A stretch of 36,879 nucleotides of DNA from Alphaproteobacteria bacterium (lineage in GTDB: Bacteria; Pseudomonadota; Alphaproteobacteria; Bin95): the NCBI GenBank assembly GCA_029978325.1, contig JAPOJR010000014.1:1-36879 (forward strand), read 5' to 3'. The translations under genes were made by a program, and so were the position numbers. A model generated the notes under the pieces. It ran no database searches. It worked only from the letters and a program-made list of their open reading frames with translations, and was not told where the DNA came from. This document shows, in pieces, positions 17,188 to 26,129 of the stretch (within the stretch, counting starts at the first letter, position 1; each line of letters opens with the position of its first letter).

Positions 17188-18180
17188 ATGAACCACACCA
17201 ACCATGGCACGGCGTCAGTCGAAAGCGCCCGAATACCGGTTCTGGACGTCGCACCATTCCTGGCGGGGGAGGCAGGCGCGGCGGGCCAGTTGGCAGAGCA
17301 GGTCAGACGCACCTGCGAGGACACCGGGTTTTTGGTGATCGCCAACCATGGAGTGCCGCAACCGCTGATCGATCACGCGTTTGCTGCGGCCGCGGATTTC
17401 TTCGCCTTGACGGACGACCGCAAGATGGCCTTGCGAATCGGTGACCAGAACATCGGCTATCTGCCATATGGCGGCCAGACGATGAAGACGTCCACCATCG
17501 AAGTGGCGAACAAACCGAATTACAGCGAGTCGTTCTATATCACCGTGCCCGACCCCGATCCGGCGGTGCAGGACGTGGCTCAGGATCTGAACAAATGGCC
17601 GCCGGGCATGCCCGACTTCAAAGCGGCTCAGGTCGCCTATTTCCAGACCATGCGGGCTTTGGCAGAGCGTTTCTTGCCGGTGTTCGCCCTGGCGCTGGAC
17701 CTGCCCGAGGACTATTTCACGGCGGATTTTCAGGGCGCGAACTGCACGGTGCGCCTGATCCAGTATGCGCCGCAACCTGCTGATGAGGCTGGCCTATATG
17801 GCTTTGCCCCGCACACCGACGGCAGCTTTATCACCTTTCTGCCGCGTTCGAAATTTCCCGGGCTGGAGGTCAAGGCAAAGGATGGCGTCTGGATCCGTCC
17901 ACCGGATGTGCCGGGCGCATTTGTCGTGAATACGGGAGAGATGCTGGCGCGCTATTCGAACGACCGGTTCGTGCCGACACCGCACCGGGTGGTCAACCGC
18001 AGCGGAGCAATCCGGCACGCGATGCCGTTCTTCTATGGCCCGAACCGGCAGAAGGTCGTCCACTGCGCGCCGACTTGTGTCAGTGCCGACAACCCGCCGC
18101 GTTATGAGCCGATGAGTTCTGCGGCGTTGAACGCGATTAAGGACAAAACCAATTTCCCGCACCGCCAGGCGACGCGCTGA
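17188..18180 (+). CDS. 2-oxoglutarate/Fe(II) oxygenase, isopenicillin N synthase-like family
   Basis: This soluble non-haem iron oxygenase has the DIOX_N plus 2OG-FeII_Oxy layout. The 330-residue product starts with IPVLDVAPFLAGEAG and CEDTGFLVIANHGVPQPLIDHAF, typical of the N-terminal domain. Iron ligands are H209 and D211 in APHTDGSFITFL and H266 in TPHRVVNRSG. Arg276 fits the 2-oxoglutarate-binding RxS motif, but the Ser position is Ala (RHAMPFF). GGAGG lies just before the ATG. An SDR gene follows 36 bases after the stop and is probably co-transcribed. The substrate cannot be read from sequence. Confidence 0.87.
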   Translation: MNHTNHGTASVESARIPVLDVAPFLAGEAGAAGQLAEQVRRTCEDTGFLVIANHGVPQPLIDHAFAAAADFFALTDDRKMALRIGDQNIGYLPYGGQTMKTSTIEVANKPNYSESFYITVPDPDPAVQDVAQDLNKWPPGMPDFKAAQVAYFQTMRALAERFLPVFALALDLPEDYFTADFQGANCTVRLIQYAPQPADEAGLYGFAPHTDGSFITFLPRSKFPGLEVKAKDGVWIRPPDVPGAFVVNTGEMLARYSNDRFVPTPHRVVNRSGAIRHAMPFFYGPNRQKVVHCAPTCVSADNPPRYEPMSSAALNAIKDKTNFPHRQATR

Positions 18181-18216
18181 CCCGTGGTCGCCGTACGCAC
18201 CAAAAGGCATCCGTTC

Positions 18217-19035
18217 ATGACCAATCTCTTTTCTGTCGAAGGCCGGGTCGCCGTCGTCACCGGCGGGCTCGGCCAGTTGGGCACAGAATTTACGCGGTCG
18301 CTGGCGGCGGCTGGAGCCAAAGTCGCGGTCTATAGCCGCCGCCCGTTCAGCCGCGTGCAGGTCGCGGAAAAATGGCCGGGACTGGAAGACAATATCCGTA
18401 TCTACGTGGCCGACGTGACCGACAAGGCCGCCCTTGAAGCAGCGACAGCGGCGCTTGAGGCCGACTGGGGCGTGCCGCATATCCTGGTTAATAACGCCGG
18501 CATCGACAGCAAGCCAGATGGCGGCGCGGAACAGAACGCGCCGTTTGAGGTCTATCCCCAGAAATTCTGGGACGAGATCATCAATGTAAACCTGACCGGC
18601 GTTATGCTGACCTCCCAGGTGATCGGCAGCCGCATGGCGGCGGAGGGCCGCGGCTCGATCATCATGGTTGGCTCGATGTACGGCATGGTTTCGCCGAACC
18701 AGGCGCTTTATGCCTATCGCGAGGAGAGGGACGGCAAACCCTTCGTCAAGGCGGTGTCCTATGCCGCCTCGAAGTCGGGCCTGCTGAACCTGACCCGGTA
18801 CCTGGCGACCTACTGGGCGAAAAAAGGCGTGCGGACCAATCTGGTGACGTTCGGCGGCGTCAAAACCGGTTCGTTCGACCGGGAGTTTATCGATAATTTC
18901 CTGCAACGGGTTCCCATGGGGCGGCAGGCGGAGATCGAAGAATTCGGCGGCGTCGTTCAATTCTTGGGCTCGGATGCCTCCTCCTACATGACTGGCGCGA
19001 ACCTGGTGTTGGATGGCGGCTTTACCGCCTGGTAA
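18217..19035 (+). CDS. SDR family oxidoreductase
   Basis: This classical short-chain dehydrogenase/reductase has 272 residues. TGGLGQLG is the cofactor motif, and YSRR after the second strand carries basic residues that favour NADP(H). NNAG, IIMVGSMYG (serine) and YAASK (Tyr, Lys) complete the active site, and DASSYMTGANLVLDGGFTAW is the usual SDR C-terminal block. ATG 18217 has AAGG nine bases upstream; an in-frame GTG at 18184 is less likely. Its position directly after the 2OG oxygenase suggests consecutive steps, such as hydroxylation followed by oxidation, but this is only inferred. Confidence 0.86.
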   Translation: MTNLFSVEGRVAVVTGGLGQLGTEFTRSLAAAGAKVAVYSRRPFSRVQVAEKWPGLEDNIRIYVADVTDKAALEAATAALEADWGVPHILVNNAGIDSKPDGGAEQNAPFEVYPQKFWDEIINVNLTGVMLTSQVIGSRMAAEGRGSIIMVGSMYGMVSPNQALYAYREERDGKPFVKAVSYAASKSGLLNLTRYLATYWAKKGVRTNLVTFGGVKTGSFDREFIDNFLQRVPMGRQAEIEEFGGVVQFLGSDASSYMTGANLVLDGGFTAW

Positions 19036-19068
19036 CCGCTGTCCGGAGCGCTGGAAGGGCAGCCGCGC

Positions 19069-19803
19069 CTACCGGATGGCGGCTTGCCGGGCAGCCTCCA
19101 GCACATCGCGGCTGACGGCGCACCGATCGGTCAAATACGCGTCGACCGTGCCATACCGGCCCATGACCGTTTCGATCGCGGTATGCAGGTATTCCGTGCG
19201 GGCTTGCAGAATGGCCTCCTGCGCCGGCGCCGGCAGGAACGACATGCGCGAGGATTTTCGGTCCCACATGGTGTTGGTCGCCAGATAATCGGTCATGACC
19301 TGGTCCTCATCTGCGCCAAAGGCCTTCAGCACGATGGCGGCGACGAAACCCGTGCGGTCTTTGCCGGCTGTGCAATGGAACAGCAGTGGCCGGCCGTCGC
19401 TGTGCGCTGCCGCCTCAAACACCGTCGCGAGTGCGGGAGCCATGCGGTCGGGATAGCTTTGGTAGCCCCGACGCATCATGTCGACCGCCTCCGCCTCGGT
19501 ATGGGGGCGGCGGTTGCGGGCAAGGCCCGGATGCGTGGCCGAGCCGGGGTCGCCGGGCGCAGTGACCGTCAGGCCGCGCGGCAGTCGCGAAGGCGAGTCG
19601 CGCTGCTCGCCCGGTGAACGCAGGTCGATGACGGTGGCGATATTCAGCGCGCGCAACCGGCCATGATCGACGGCGCTAAGGGAGCTGAGCGACGCAGCGC
19701 GGAATAGCCAGCCGCTCCGCATCCGCCGGCCATCGGCCATGGCCCAGCCTCCAAGATCCCGCATATTGCTGCCGCCGTCCAGAGGTATCTGGCGATCCTG
19801 CAT
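19069..19803 (-). CDS. Tyrosine-protein phosphatase, IphP/PTP-like family
   Basis: The 244-residue protein has the cysteine phosphatase signature HCTAGKDRTG (CX5R), an N-terminal block RQIPLDGGSNMRDLGGW typical of IphP-type Tyr phosphatases, and VIDLRSPGEQ with the acid-loop region. It likely removes phosphate from tyrosine or a phospholipid-like substrate. ATG 19803 has AGGAG eight bases upstream and I prefer it to ATG 19851 and ATG 19890, which lack a ribosome binding site. The gene is a single minus-strand unit, divergent from the acyl-CoA synthetase at 19917 and convergent with the SDR, 33 bases away. Confidence 0.85.
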   Translation of the reverse strand: MQDRQIPLDGGSNMRDLGGWAMADGRRMRSGWLFRAASLSSLSAVDHGRLRALNIATVIDLRSPGEQRDSPSRLPRGLTVTAPGDPGSATHPGLARNRRPHTEAEAVDMMRRGYQSYPDRMAPALATVFEAAAHSDGRPLLFHCTAGKDRTGFVAAIVLKAFGADEDQVMTDYLATNTMWDRKSSRMSFLPAPAQEAILQARTEYLHTAIETVMGRYGTVDAYLTDRCAVSRDVLEAARQAAIR

Positions 19804-19849
19804 GAGCCTGTCTCCTGTGCTGCCGGGTGCGCCGAACCATCGGATTTGC

Positions 19850-19878
19850 ATGACACTGCGTCGGGGCTGCGATAGGCT
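19850..19878 (+). promoter_or_regulatory. Weak sigma-70-like promoter for the acyl-CoA synthetase gene
   Basis: ATGACA (19850-19855) and TAGGCT (19873-19878) are separated by 17 bases and lie 38 bases before the ATG at 19917. The -35 match is good and the -10 match poor, so this is only a positional candidate. Confidence 0.25.
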
Positions 19879-19916
19879 ATTCTGCAGCAAATACCAAGAA
19901 TAGGTGAGGATAGCCC

Positions 19917-21458
19917 ATGCGGATCAATATCGGCGACATCGTCAGCAACCGCGCCCGTCGTGACCCAAACCTGGAGGCGGTGGTCGATGCCGCGTCCGGC
20001 GAACGGTATACCTATGCCCAGGCCAATGCCCGGATCAACCGCACGGCGAACATGCTGTTGGGACTGGGGGTCAAACCCGGAGACCGCGTCGCCCTGTTGC
20101 TGATGAACAGCGTTTCATTCTATGAGGCCTACTTAGGCTGCGCCAAGATCGGCGCGGTGATCGTGCCCTTGAACTGGCGCCTGGTGCCGGATGAGTTGGC
20201 CTATATCCTGGGCGATTCCGGTGCAGAGACGTTGATTTTCGATACCGATTTTGCCCGCCAGGCGCAGGCGCTCCAGAGCAGCGGCAAGACCAAAGTGCGC
20301 CAATGGCTGCAGGTTGCAAGCGATGCGGCGCTGGAGCCGTTCGCGCAGGATTTCAAGGCGCTGGCCGCACAGGGCGATGCTGCGGAACCGCCGCGCGGCG
20401 GGTTCGACGACGATAACCTCTACATCATGTATACCAGCGGCACGACCGGCTTGCCGAAAGGCGTGGTGCACACGCACTCGACGACCTTCTGGGCGCTGTC
20501 GACGATGATCACAACCTGCGACATCCGCTTGGGCGACCGGTTTTCGGTGGTCTTGCCGCTGTTCCATGTGGGCGCGTTGGCGCCGCTGCTGCTGACCATC
20601 TATGGCGGCGGCTCGGTGGTGCTGATGCGCAGCTTCGATCCAGTCGCGATGTGGCGGATCACGGCCGAGGAAAAGATCACGGTAACGCTCGCGGTGCCGG
20701 CAATGCTGAGCTTCATGCTGCAGGTGCCGGGCGTCGACCCGGCTGGTTATGCGCAACTGCGCTGGATCATGAGCGGCGCTGCGCCGGTGCCGGTGGCGCT
20801 GATGGAGAAGTACCGCGACATCGGCATTGAAATCCATCAGGTCTATGGCCTGACCGAATGCTGCGGCCCGGGCTGCCTGATCGGGCCGGCCGACGCGATG
20901 CGCAAGATCGGCTCTACCGGCAAGGCGTTCTTCCATACGGAAGCGCGCCTGATCGACGCCGATGGCAACGACGTCGCGCCTGGCCAGCCGGGCGAGGTGC
21001 TGTTGCGTGGCGGCCACATTATGAAAGAGTACTGGAATAATCCGAAGGCGACGGCTGAGACCTTGCGCGACGGCTGGCTGCACACCGGCGATATCGCGGT
21101 GATGGATGACGAAGGATTCTTTACGATCCATGACCGGATCAAGGACATGATCATCTCCGGCGGTGAAAACGTGTATCCGGCGGAAATCGAAAACGTGGTG
21201 CTGTCGCTTGCTGGCATTAAGGAATGCGCGGTCATCGGCCAGCCGTCGCAGCGCTGGGGCGAGTCGCCGCTGGTCATTGCCGTCAAGAGCAATGACGCGC
21301 TGACCGGCGATGATGTGCTGCGCCATTGCGACGGCAAGCTGGCACGTTACAAGCTGCCGAAAGCCGTGGAATTCGTCGACGTGATCCCGCGGAACCCGTC
21401 GGGCAAGGCGCTAAAGTTCGAATTGCGCAAACGGTTCCCCGGCCCGGCTCGGGAATAG
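19917..21458 (+). CDS. Long-chain-type acyl-CoA synthetase (AMP-forming)
   Basis: This is a second acyl-adenylate-forming CoA ligase, 513 residues long. It has the P-loop YTSGTTGLPKGVVHTH (172-187), QVYGLTECCGPGCLIGP, DGWLHTGD, HDRIKDMIISGGENVYPAEIE and the catalytic lysine in NPSGKALKFELR. It resembles FadD-like or feruloyl/medium-chain ligases, and the acid is not determinable. GTGAGGAT before the ATG is a fair ribosome binding site. It is only distantly similar to the ligase at 11052-12689, so this is not a recent duplication. The stop is directly adjacent to the opposing rimI stop, with no terminator visible. Confidence 0.9.
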   Translation: MRINIGDIVSNRARRDPNLEAVVDAASGERYTYAQANARINRTANMLLGLGVKPGDRVALLLMNSVSFYEAYLGCAKIGAVIVPLNWRLVPDELAYILGDSGAETLIFDTDFARQAQALQSSGKTKVRQWLQVASDAALEPFAQDFKALAAQGDAAEPPRGGFDDDNLYIMYTSGTTGLPKGVVHTHSTTFWALSTMITTCDIRLGDRFSVVLPLFHVGALAPLLLTIYGGGSVVLMRSFDPVAMWRITAEEKITVTLAVPAMLSFMLQVPGVDPAGYAQLRWIMSGAAPVPVALMEKYRDIGIEIHQVYGLTECCGPGCLIGPADAMRKIGSTGKAFFHTEARLIDADGNDVAPGQPGEVLLRGGHIMKEYWNNPKATAETLRDGWLHTGDIAVMDDEGFFTIHDRIKDMIISGGENVYPAEIENVVLSLAGIKECAVIGQPSQRWGESPLVIAVKSNDALTGDDVLRHCDGKLARYKLPKAVEFVDVIPRNPSGKALKFELRKRFPGPARE

Positions 21459-21905
21459 TCAGAGCCAGCGGGCCATGACCAGAGCGTCGATGCGCTGGCC
21501 GCCGCGCCGGTAGTAATTCGGCCGGCGGCCGACCCGCTTGAAGCCTTCGGCGCGGTATAGCGTTTGCGCGGGCAGGTTGTCGATGGCGACTTCAAGGGTC
21601 AGCCGTTCGGCGCCCATGGCGGGCAGGACGGCAAAACATGCCGCCAGCAGCGCTTTGGCAATGCCCTGGCGGCGGTAGGCCGGATGCACGCCGATTGTCA
21701 GGATTTCGGCTTCCCCGGCCATGGCGCGTGCCAAAACTATGCCGGCGTCCTCTACCATCCAGCCGACCGTGCCCGGGGTGTTCAGCAGGCTGCGCAACGA
21801 TGCGGCGCCCCAGGCCTCGCCACCCAGGCCATCGGCCATTGCTGCGGCATGGATGAGGGCTGCGTCCTTGGTTCGTTCGATCGTGAGCGGGATCAACTCG
21901 GTCAT
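21459..21905 (-). CDS. rimI: Ribosomal protein bS18 alanine N-acetyltransferase (GNAT)
   Basis: RimI acetylates the N-terminal alanine of ribosomal protein bS18. The GNAT acetyl-CoA site is IGVHPAYRRQGIAKALL, followed by RLTLEVAIDNLPAQTLYRAEGFKRVGRRPNYY, the RimI-type ending. From ATG 21905 it has 148 residues; an ATG at 21941 would overlap tsaB and adds no conserved sequence. It follows tsaB by ten bases. The tsaB-rimI pair is common, and that context supports RimI over other GNATs. Confidence 0.88.
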   Translation of the reverse strand: MTELIPLTIERTKDAALIHAAAMADGLGGEAWGAASLRSLLNTPGTVGWMVEDAGIVLARAMAGEAEILTIGVHPAYRRQGIAKALLAACFAVLPAMGAERLTLEVAIDNLPAQTLYRAEGFKRVGRRPNYYRRGGQRIDALVMARWL

Positions 21906-21915
21906 CGCGGGGGCC

Positions 21916-22599
21916 CTATCGAGCCCGCAGCCGGCCGCCATCTTTGGGCGCGATAGCCCGAGGCGGCGCTAAGTATAGCGGTTGTGCCGGCAGGCCGGTC
22001 GTCCCAGCAGCTAAGGCACGCCGCGCACACGTTGCAACCGCGGGCGCGGTTACCTGGCTCCGGCCTGTGTTGCGAAGCCCAGCGCCGACCGAAAGTAATG
22101 CTGTAGCTCCGTCGCCGGCCACATGAGCGTCCGCCGGCCAGGGAGTGCCGGCGAAATTCTCTGCCGCTTGGTTCAAACCGTTAGCCGGCCATCCGGCAGC
22201 AACCCGACCGTCGGCGGCAAAAGCCTGAACATAGAGGCTGCGGGCCCGGCTATCCATTGCTACGACCACCGCAGTCTGTCCAAACATACCGGAGGCTTCC
22301 GCCTGAGCCTCGAAACGGCTGACGCCGACAACGGGCTTAGCGGCGCCCAGCGACAGGCCTTGCGCTGCCGCCAGCCCGGTCCGCAGTCCGGTAAACGAGC
22401 CCGGCCCCACCGTCGTCGCGATGGCGTCGCAGTCGGCAAGCTCCAACCCTGCGGCCTGCAACGCCCCGGCGACGGCCGGCAACAGCAGTTCCGCATGGCC
22501 GCGCTCCAGCGGCAGGTGCAGGGCGCTGAGCACGCGCGGGCCGTCGCAAACTGCGACGCTCAGGGCCGGGCCGGCGGTTTCGAAGGCGAGAATTTTCAT
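21916..22599 (-). CDS. tsaB: tRNA threonylcarbamoyladenosine biosynthesis protein TsaB
   Basis: TsaB is the inactive paralogue that pairs with TsaD in making t6A37 on tRNAs reading ANN codons. The start MKILAFETAGPALSVAVCDG and the block ELADCDAIATTVGPGSFTGLRTGLAAAQGLS are diagnostic. The protein has 227 residues, a normal length. The middle region VVVAMDSRARSLYVQAF matches, while the C-terminal part is variable as expected. The ribosome binding site is weak. The gene lies 31 bases after uppP and 10 bases before rimI. Confidence 0.93.
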   Translation of the reverse strand: MKILAFETAGPALSVAVCDGPRVLSALHLPLERGHAELLLPAVAGALQAAGLELADCDAIATTVGPGSFTGLRTGLAAAQGLSLGAAKPVVGVSRFEAQAEASGMFGQTAVVVAMDSRARSLYVQAFAADGRVAAGWPANGLNQAAENFAGTPWPADAHVAGDGATALLSVGAGLRNTGRSQVTAPAVATCARRALAAGTTGLPAQPLYLAPPRAIAPKDGGRLRAR

Positions 22600-22630
22600 G
22601 ATGCGTCGCGGCCTAGCCCTTCGTTCGCCC

Positions 22631-23452
22631 TCAGGTATACACCAAGGCTAAAAGCAGAGCGCCCAGCGCCAGACGGTAAACGACAAACGGCAGGAACGTG
22701 GCGCGCGCCAACCAACGCATCATCAAAAGAATGGCCAGCCAGGCGCATAGGAACGACAGGCTGACGCCGATCAGGGCATCGGTCCCTAGCTGAGCGTCCT
22801 TGGTTTGGTAGAGCTCGATCCCGGCCAGGGTCCCGGCGCCGATGATGGTCGGGATCGAAAGCAACAGAGAAAACCGGGCCGAATCGACCCGGTTCATCCC
22901 GATGAAACGCCCGACCGTCATGCAAATGCCCGATCGGCTGACGCCCGGCACCAGCGCCATCACTTGCGCCGCGCCGATCAGGATGGCCCGGCCATAGCCC
23001 AGTTCCGGCAATGTCAGCCGGGTCGCTGCCCGGTCGGCAAGCCAAAGTACCACGCCGAAAATGATCGTCATCCAGGCGATCATCTCCATCGTCCGCAGTT
23101 TGTCGGTGATCAGGTCTTGCGCCAGGGCGCCTACTACCACGACGGGGATTGTCGCCAGCACCAGTTGCCAGGCTAGGTGCCAGCCTTCGCCGCGATTGCC
23201 GCCCAGGCCCTGGATCACGCCTACCAACATGCGCCACAGATCACGCCATGCATACAGCATGACTGCTGCCAATGTGCCCACATGCAGCGATACGTCCATG
23301 ACCAACTCAGCGTTGGCATTGGTCCCCATCGTATCCAGGCCGATGGCTGCGCCGAAATCGCGCATCAGGATCAGGTGTGCCGACGAGGAAATCGGCAAGA
23401 ATTCCGTAATTCCTTGCACCAAAGCGAGTAGAAGGATTGCGAGCAGGGACAT
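22631..23452 (-). CDS. uppP: Undecaprenyl-diphosphatase (bacitracin resistance protein)
   Basis: UppP is an inner-membrane phosphatase that regenerates undecaprenyl phosphate for peptidoglycan and other envelope polymers. The 273-residue protein has about eight membrane segments. The two catalytic boxes are ALVQGITEFLPISSSAHLIL at the N-terminus and ALVPGVSRSGICMTVGRF in the middle. GGAG lies seven bases before the ATG. It is the first gene of the minus-strand uppP-tsaB-rimI group and divergent from a glutathione transferase gene. Confidence 0.95.
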   Translation of the reverse strand: MSLLAILLLALVQGITEFLPISSSAHLILMRDFGAAIGLDTMGTNANAELVMDVSLHVGTLAAVMLYAWRDLWRMLVGVIQGLGGNRGEGWHLAWQLVLATIPVVVVGALAQDLITDKLRTMEMIAWMTIIFGVVLWLADRAATRLTLPELGYGRAILIGAAQVMALVPGVSRSGICMTVGRFIGMNRVDSARFSLLLSIPTIIGAGTLAGIELYQTKDAQLGTDALIGVSLSFLCAWLAILLMMRWLARATFLPFVVYRLALGALLLALVYT

Positions 23453-23590
23453 GGCTGCGCTCCGAACAAGGCCTAGCCGGCGGTAGAGTCGGCATCCGTC
23501 ACGCTTTTAGACCGAATGCGCGATGGGGCAACGGGACCGGTGCGCGCATTGCCTCTCCCGCTTCTGCGACACGTCGCTATAGTCTGGGCC

Positions 23591-24259
23591 ATGGCCACAT
23601 TATATCACCACCCGCTATCGCCGTTCTGCCGCAAAGTGCGGATATTTGCGGCGGAAAAGAGACTCCCCGTCGCGCTCGAGATGGAGATGCCCTGGGCGCG
23701 TCGGGCCGAATTCCTACGCCTGAATGCCGCCGCGACCGTGCCGGTCTGGGTCGAGGATGACGGCACGACCATTCCGGAATCCAGCGCGATTTGCGAGTAT
23801 CTGAACGAGATCGAGCCAATGCCGCCTCTGATCGGCGAGACCCCGCACCAGCGGGCGGAAACCCGCCGGCTGACAGCCTGGTTCGACATCAAATTCTATG
23901 ACGAAGTCACCCGCTATATCCATGGCGAACGCCTGCTGAAGCGCCTGCGCCGCGATGGCGAGCCGAACTCCGCCGCAATCCGCGCTGGACGCCAAAATTT
24001 GGTAACGCACCTGGCGTATATCGGGTGGTTGACCGACCAGCGGAACTGGCTGGCTGGCGACGATTTCAGTTTGGCCGATATCGCTGCGGCCGCTCAATTG
24101 TCGGTTTTGGACTATTTGGGTGAGGTCAAGTGGGAGGAAGCGCCGGAGGCCAAGGACTGGTACCAGCGCATTAAGTCGCGCCCGACCTTCAGGCCCATAC
24201 TGGCCGACGTGCAGCCCGGATTTACGCCGCCGGCTCATTACGCTGACTTGGATTTTTAG
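23591..24259 (+). CDS. Glutathione S-transferase family protein
   Basis: The 222-residue protein has the thioredoxin-fold N-terminal domain MATLYHHPLSPFCRKVRIFAAEKRL, the cis-proline region AAATVPVWVEDDG, the glutathione-binding IPESSAICEYLNE, and a helical C-terminal domain with LAGDDFSLADIAAAAQLSVLDYLG. The SPFCRK arrangement, with Ser or Cys near the active site, suits a beta/omega-like class. ATG 23591 fits the domain start; the frame is open upstream to 23516. No ribosome binding site is visible, but TATAGT at 23578-23583 lies just before the ATG, so the mRNA could be nearly leaderless. Confidence 0.87.
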   Translation: MATLYHHPLSPFCRKVRIFAAEKRLPVALEMEMPWARRAEFLRLNAAATVPVWVEDDGTTIPESSAICEYLNEIEPMPPLIGETPHQRAETRRLTAWFDIKFYDEVTRYIHGERLLKRLRRDGEPNSAAIRAGRQNLVTHLAYIGWLTDQRNWLAGDDFSLADIAAAAQLSVLDYLGEVKWEEAPEAKDWYQRIKSRPTFRPILADVQPGFTPPAHYADLDF

Positions 24260-24271
24260 GAGGTTGCAAGG

Positions 24272-25297
24272 ATGGCCCTTATTACCGAGCATTTGGTCAA
24301 GACTGGCGCGCATCAGACGTTTTATCTTGCATCCGGACCGGTTGACGGTCCGCCGGTTATCCTTTGCCATGGCTGGCCGGAGCTATCGCTCAGTTGGCGG
24401 CATCAGTTACAGTGCCTGGGCGACCTGGGATTCCGGGCCATTGCGCCCGATATGCGTGGCTATGGGCGCTCCAGCGTCTATGGCCGGCACGAGGATTATG
24501 CGCTGGAGTTGATCGTCGGCGACATGATTGATCTCGCCGACGCCTTGTCCATCGACAAGTGCGTTTGGGTTGGACATGACTGGGGCGCGCCGGTGGTTTG
24601 GAGCATCGCCAGCCACCACCCCGACCGCTGCCATGGCGTCGCCAATCTGTGCGTTCCCTATGCGACCCTGGAATTCGGATACAAGGCTTGCCTGCCGCTG
24701 CTCGACCGGAAACTGTATCCGGAGGCCGAATATCCCTTCGGCCAATGGGACTATCAGGCCTTCTATGAGGAAGATTTTGCCAAGGCGATCCGGCCGTTCG
24801 ACGCCGATCCGGCTAAGGCGATCAAGGCGCTGTTCCGCAAGGGGCGGGCGGATATGCGCGGCAAGGTTTGGCGCAATGCTGTGATGCGCCGGGACGGCGG
24901 TTGGTTCGGTGGCGCCGATGTGCCGCCGGATGTGCCGCTCGACACGGACGTTCTGAGCGAGGCTGATCTGTCGGTCTATGCGGCGGCGCTGGCCAGAACC
25001 GGGTTTTTCGGCGGCAGCTCCTGGTACATGAACCACGAGCGCAATGCCGCCTATTCCGCCGGATGGCGCAACGACGGTCGCTTGCAGATGCCGGTGTTGT
25101 TCCTGATCGCAGAGTACGACTACACCTGCGAATGCATCGATTCGGCCTTGGCAGAGCCGATGCGCGGCCTATGTAGCAATCTAACCGAGCATACCATCGC
25201 CTCCGGCCATTGGATGGCGCAGGAAAAGCCGGTGCAGGTCAACGCCGCCCTGGTCAATTGGTTGGCGACCAGCGTCGGCGCGGTATGGCCGCGTTAA
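24272..25297 (+). CDS. Alpha/beta hydrolase, epoxide hydrolase-like
   Basis: The 341-residue protein has the epoxide hydrolase pattern: oxyanion motif HGWPE (33-37), the strand IAPDMRGYGRSS, the nucleophile elbow GHDWGA with Asp103, a long cap domain, then IAEYDYTCE for the charge-relay acid and SGHWMAQEKP with the catalytic histidine. An aspartate nucleophile supports epoxide hydrolase or haloalkane-dehalogenase chemistry rather than an esterase. A strong AGGAGG lies before the ATG. It starts 12 bases after the glutathione transferase stop, and both enzymes act on electrophiles, so a joint detoxification role is plausible but inferred. Confidence 0.88.
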   Translation: MALITEHLVKTGAHQTFYLASGPVDGPPVILCHGWPELSLSWRHQLQCLGDLGFRAIAPDMRGYGRSSVYGRHEDYALELIVGDMIDLADALSIDKCVWVGHDWGAPVVWSIASHHPDRCHGVANLCVPYATLEFGYKACLPLLDRKLYPEAEYPFGQWDYQAFYEEDFAKAIRPFDADPAKAIKALFRKGRADMRGKVWRNAVMRRDGGWFGGADVPPDVPLDTDVLSEADLSVYAAALARTGFFGGSSWYMNHERNAAYSAGWRNDGRLQMPVLFLIAEYDYTCECIDSALAEPMRGLCSNLTEHTIASGHWMAQEKPVQVNAALVNWLATSVGAVWPR

Positions 25298-25320
25298 GAG
25301 AAGCTAAAGGGAAGTCTCGA

Positions 25321-26016
25321 ATGCGAACTTTGCTACTTGCCGCCCTCCTGGTAATCGCCGCCGCAATGCCGGCACGGGCGCAGGATGGCTTGCCGCCCGC
25401 GGACCGGATCATTCTGACCGTGTCGGAGGAGGCCTGGGTCAAAACCGAGACTGCGCGTGTGATCGCGCAGATCAAGACGCTGATTACCAGCCAGTCCGCC
25501 AGCGAGGCCGCCGCCAATCCCACCGCTATTCTGGATAAGGTCGGCATCGGGCATTGGTACATCACCGGCTCGAATCGGCAGCAGACCGATACAGGATACG
25601 AGCAATTGCTGGTCGTCGCTGAAACGCGGCTGGCGCAATCGATCCTGGCCGGCATACACGATCGTGCGAAGGGCGTCAGCGAAAAGGGGCGCACGGTTCA
25701 AATCCTGGCGATCGACTATTCCCCGTCGCTGGCTGAGCGCGAATTGACCGCTGCGCAATTGCGGCAGGCGATTTACGCGCGTGCGGCGGCCGAGGCGAAA
25801 TCGGTGGCGGCGCAGTTCCCGGAGCAGGGGTTCCGGGTGCATCAGGTGCAATTCCAGGATGGCGGCGTGCCAACGCCGATGCCGGCGCGTTCGGTTCGGG
25901 CCAGGACCATGATGGTCCAGGCCGATGCATCCGGCGCGGAAAGCGGCGACGGCCAACAGGTGTCTGAGCGGATGACCATGACGGCGACGGTGGTCATAGC
26001 GGCGCCCGGGCAGTAG
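25321..26016 (+). CDS. Exported protein, possibly SIMPL-domain-like
   Basis: The 231-residue protein has a clear signal peptide (MRTLLLAALLVIAAAMPARA, cleavage expected near ARA-Q at residue 20). The mature part has long helices rich in Ala and Gln (LTAAQLRQAIYARAAAEAKSVAAQF) and an ending of beta strands (SERMTMTATVVIAA). This arrangement recalls SIMPL/DUF541 periplasmic proteins, but I am not certain of the family. ATG 25321 is preceded by AAAGGGAAG. It lies 23 bases after the epoxide-hydrolase-like gene. Function is unknown. Confidence 0.7.
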   Translation: MRTLLLAALLVIAAAMPARAQDGLPPADRIILTVSEEAWVKTETARVIAQIKTLITSQSASEAAANPTAILDKVGIGHWYITGSNRQQTDTGYEQLLVVAETRLAQSILAGIHDRAKGVSEKGRTVQILAIDYSPSLAERELTAAQLRQAIYARAAAEAKSVAAQFPEQGFRVHQVQFQDGGVPTPMPARSVRARTMMVQADASGAESGDGQQVSERMTMTATVVIAAPGQ

Positions 26017-26129
26017 CATCCAAGCGGCGACGGTATGCCCGGCTTGCCGTCGGCTGCCGACTGCTGCATATCAAAGGTGAATGGCGTTGGCGCCCGTCGG
26101 GCGTTCCGGCTTTGATGAGGTCTTCTGCA

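Noticed and set aside
20133..21326. Minus-strand open frame of 397 codons
   Set aside because: It lies opposite the acyl-CoA synthetase, which has all its active-site motifs, and is a codon-bias shadow.
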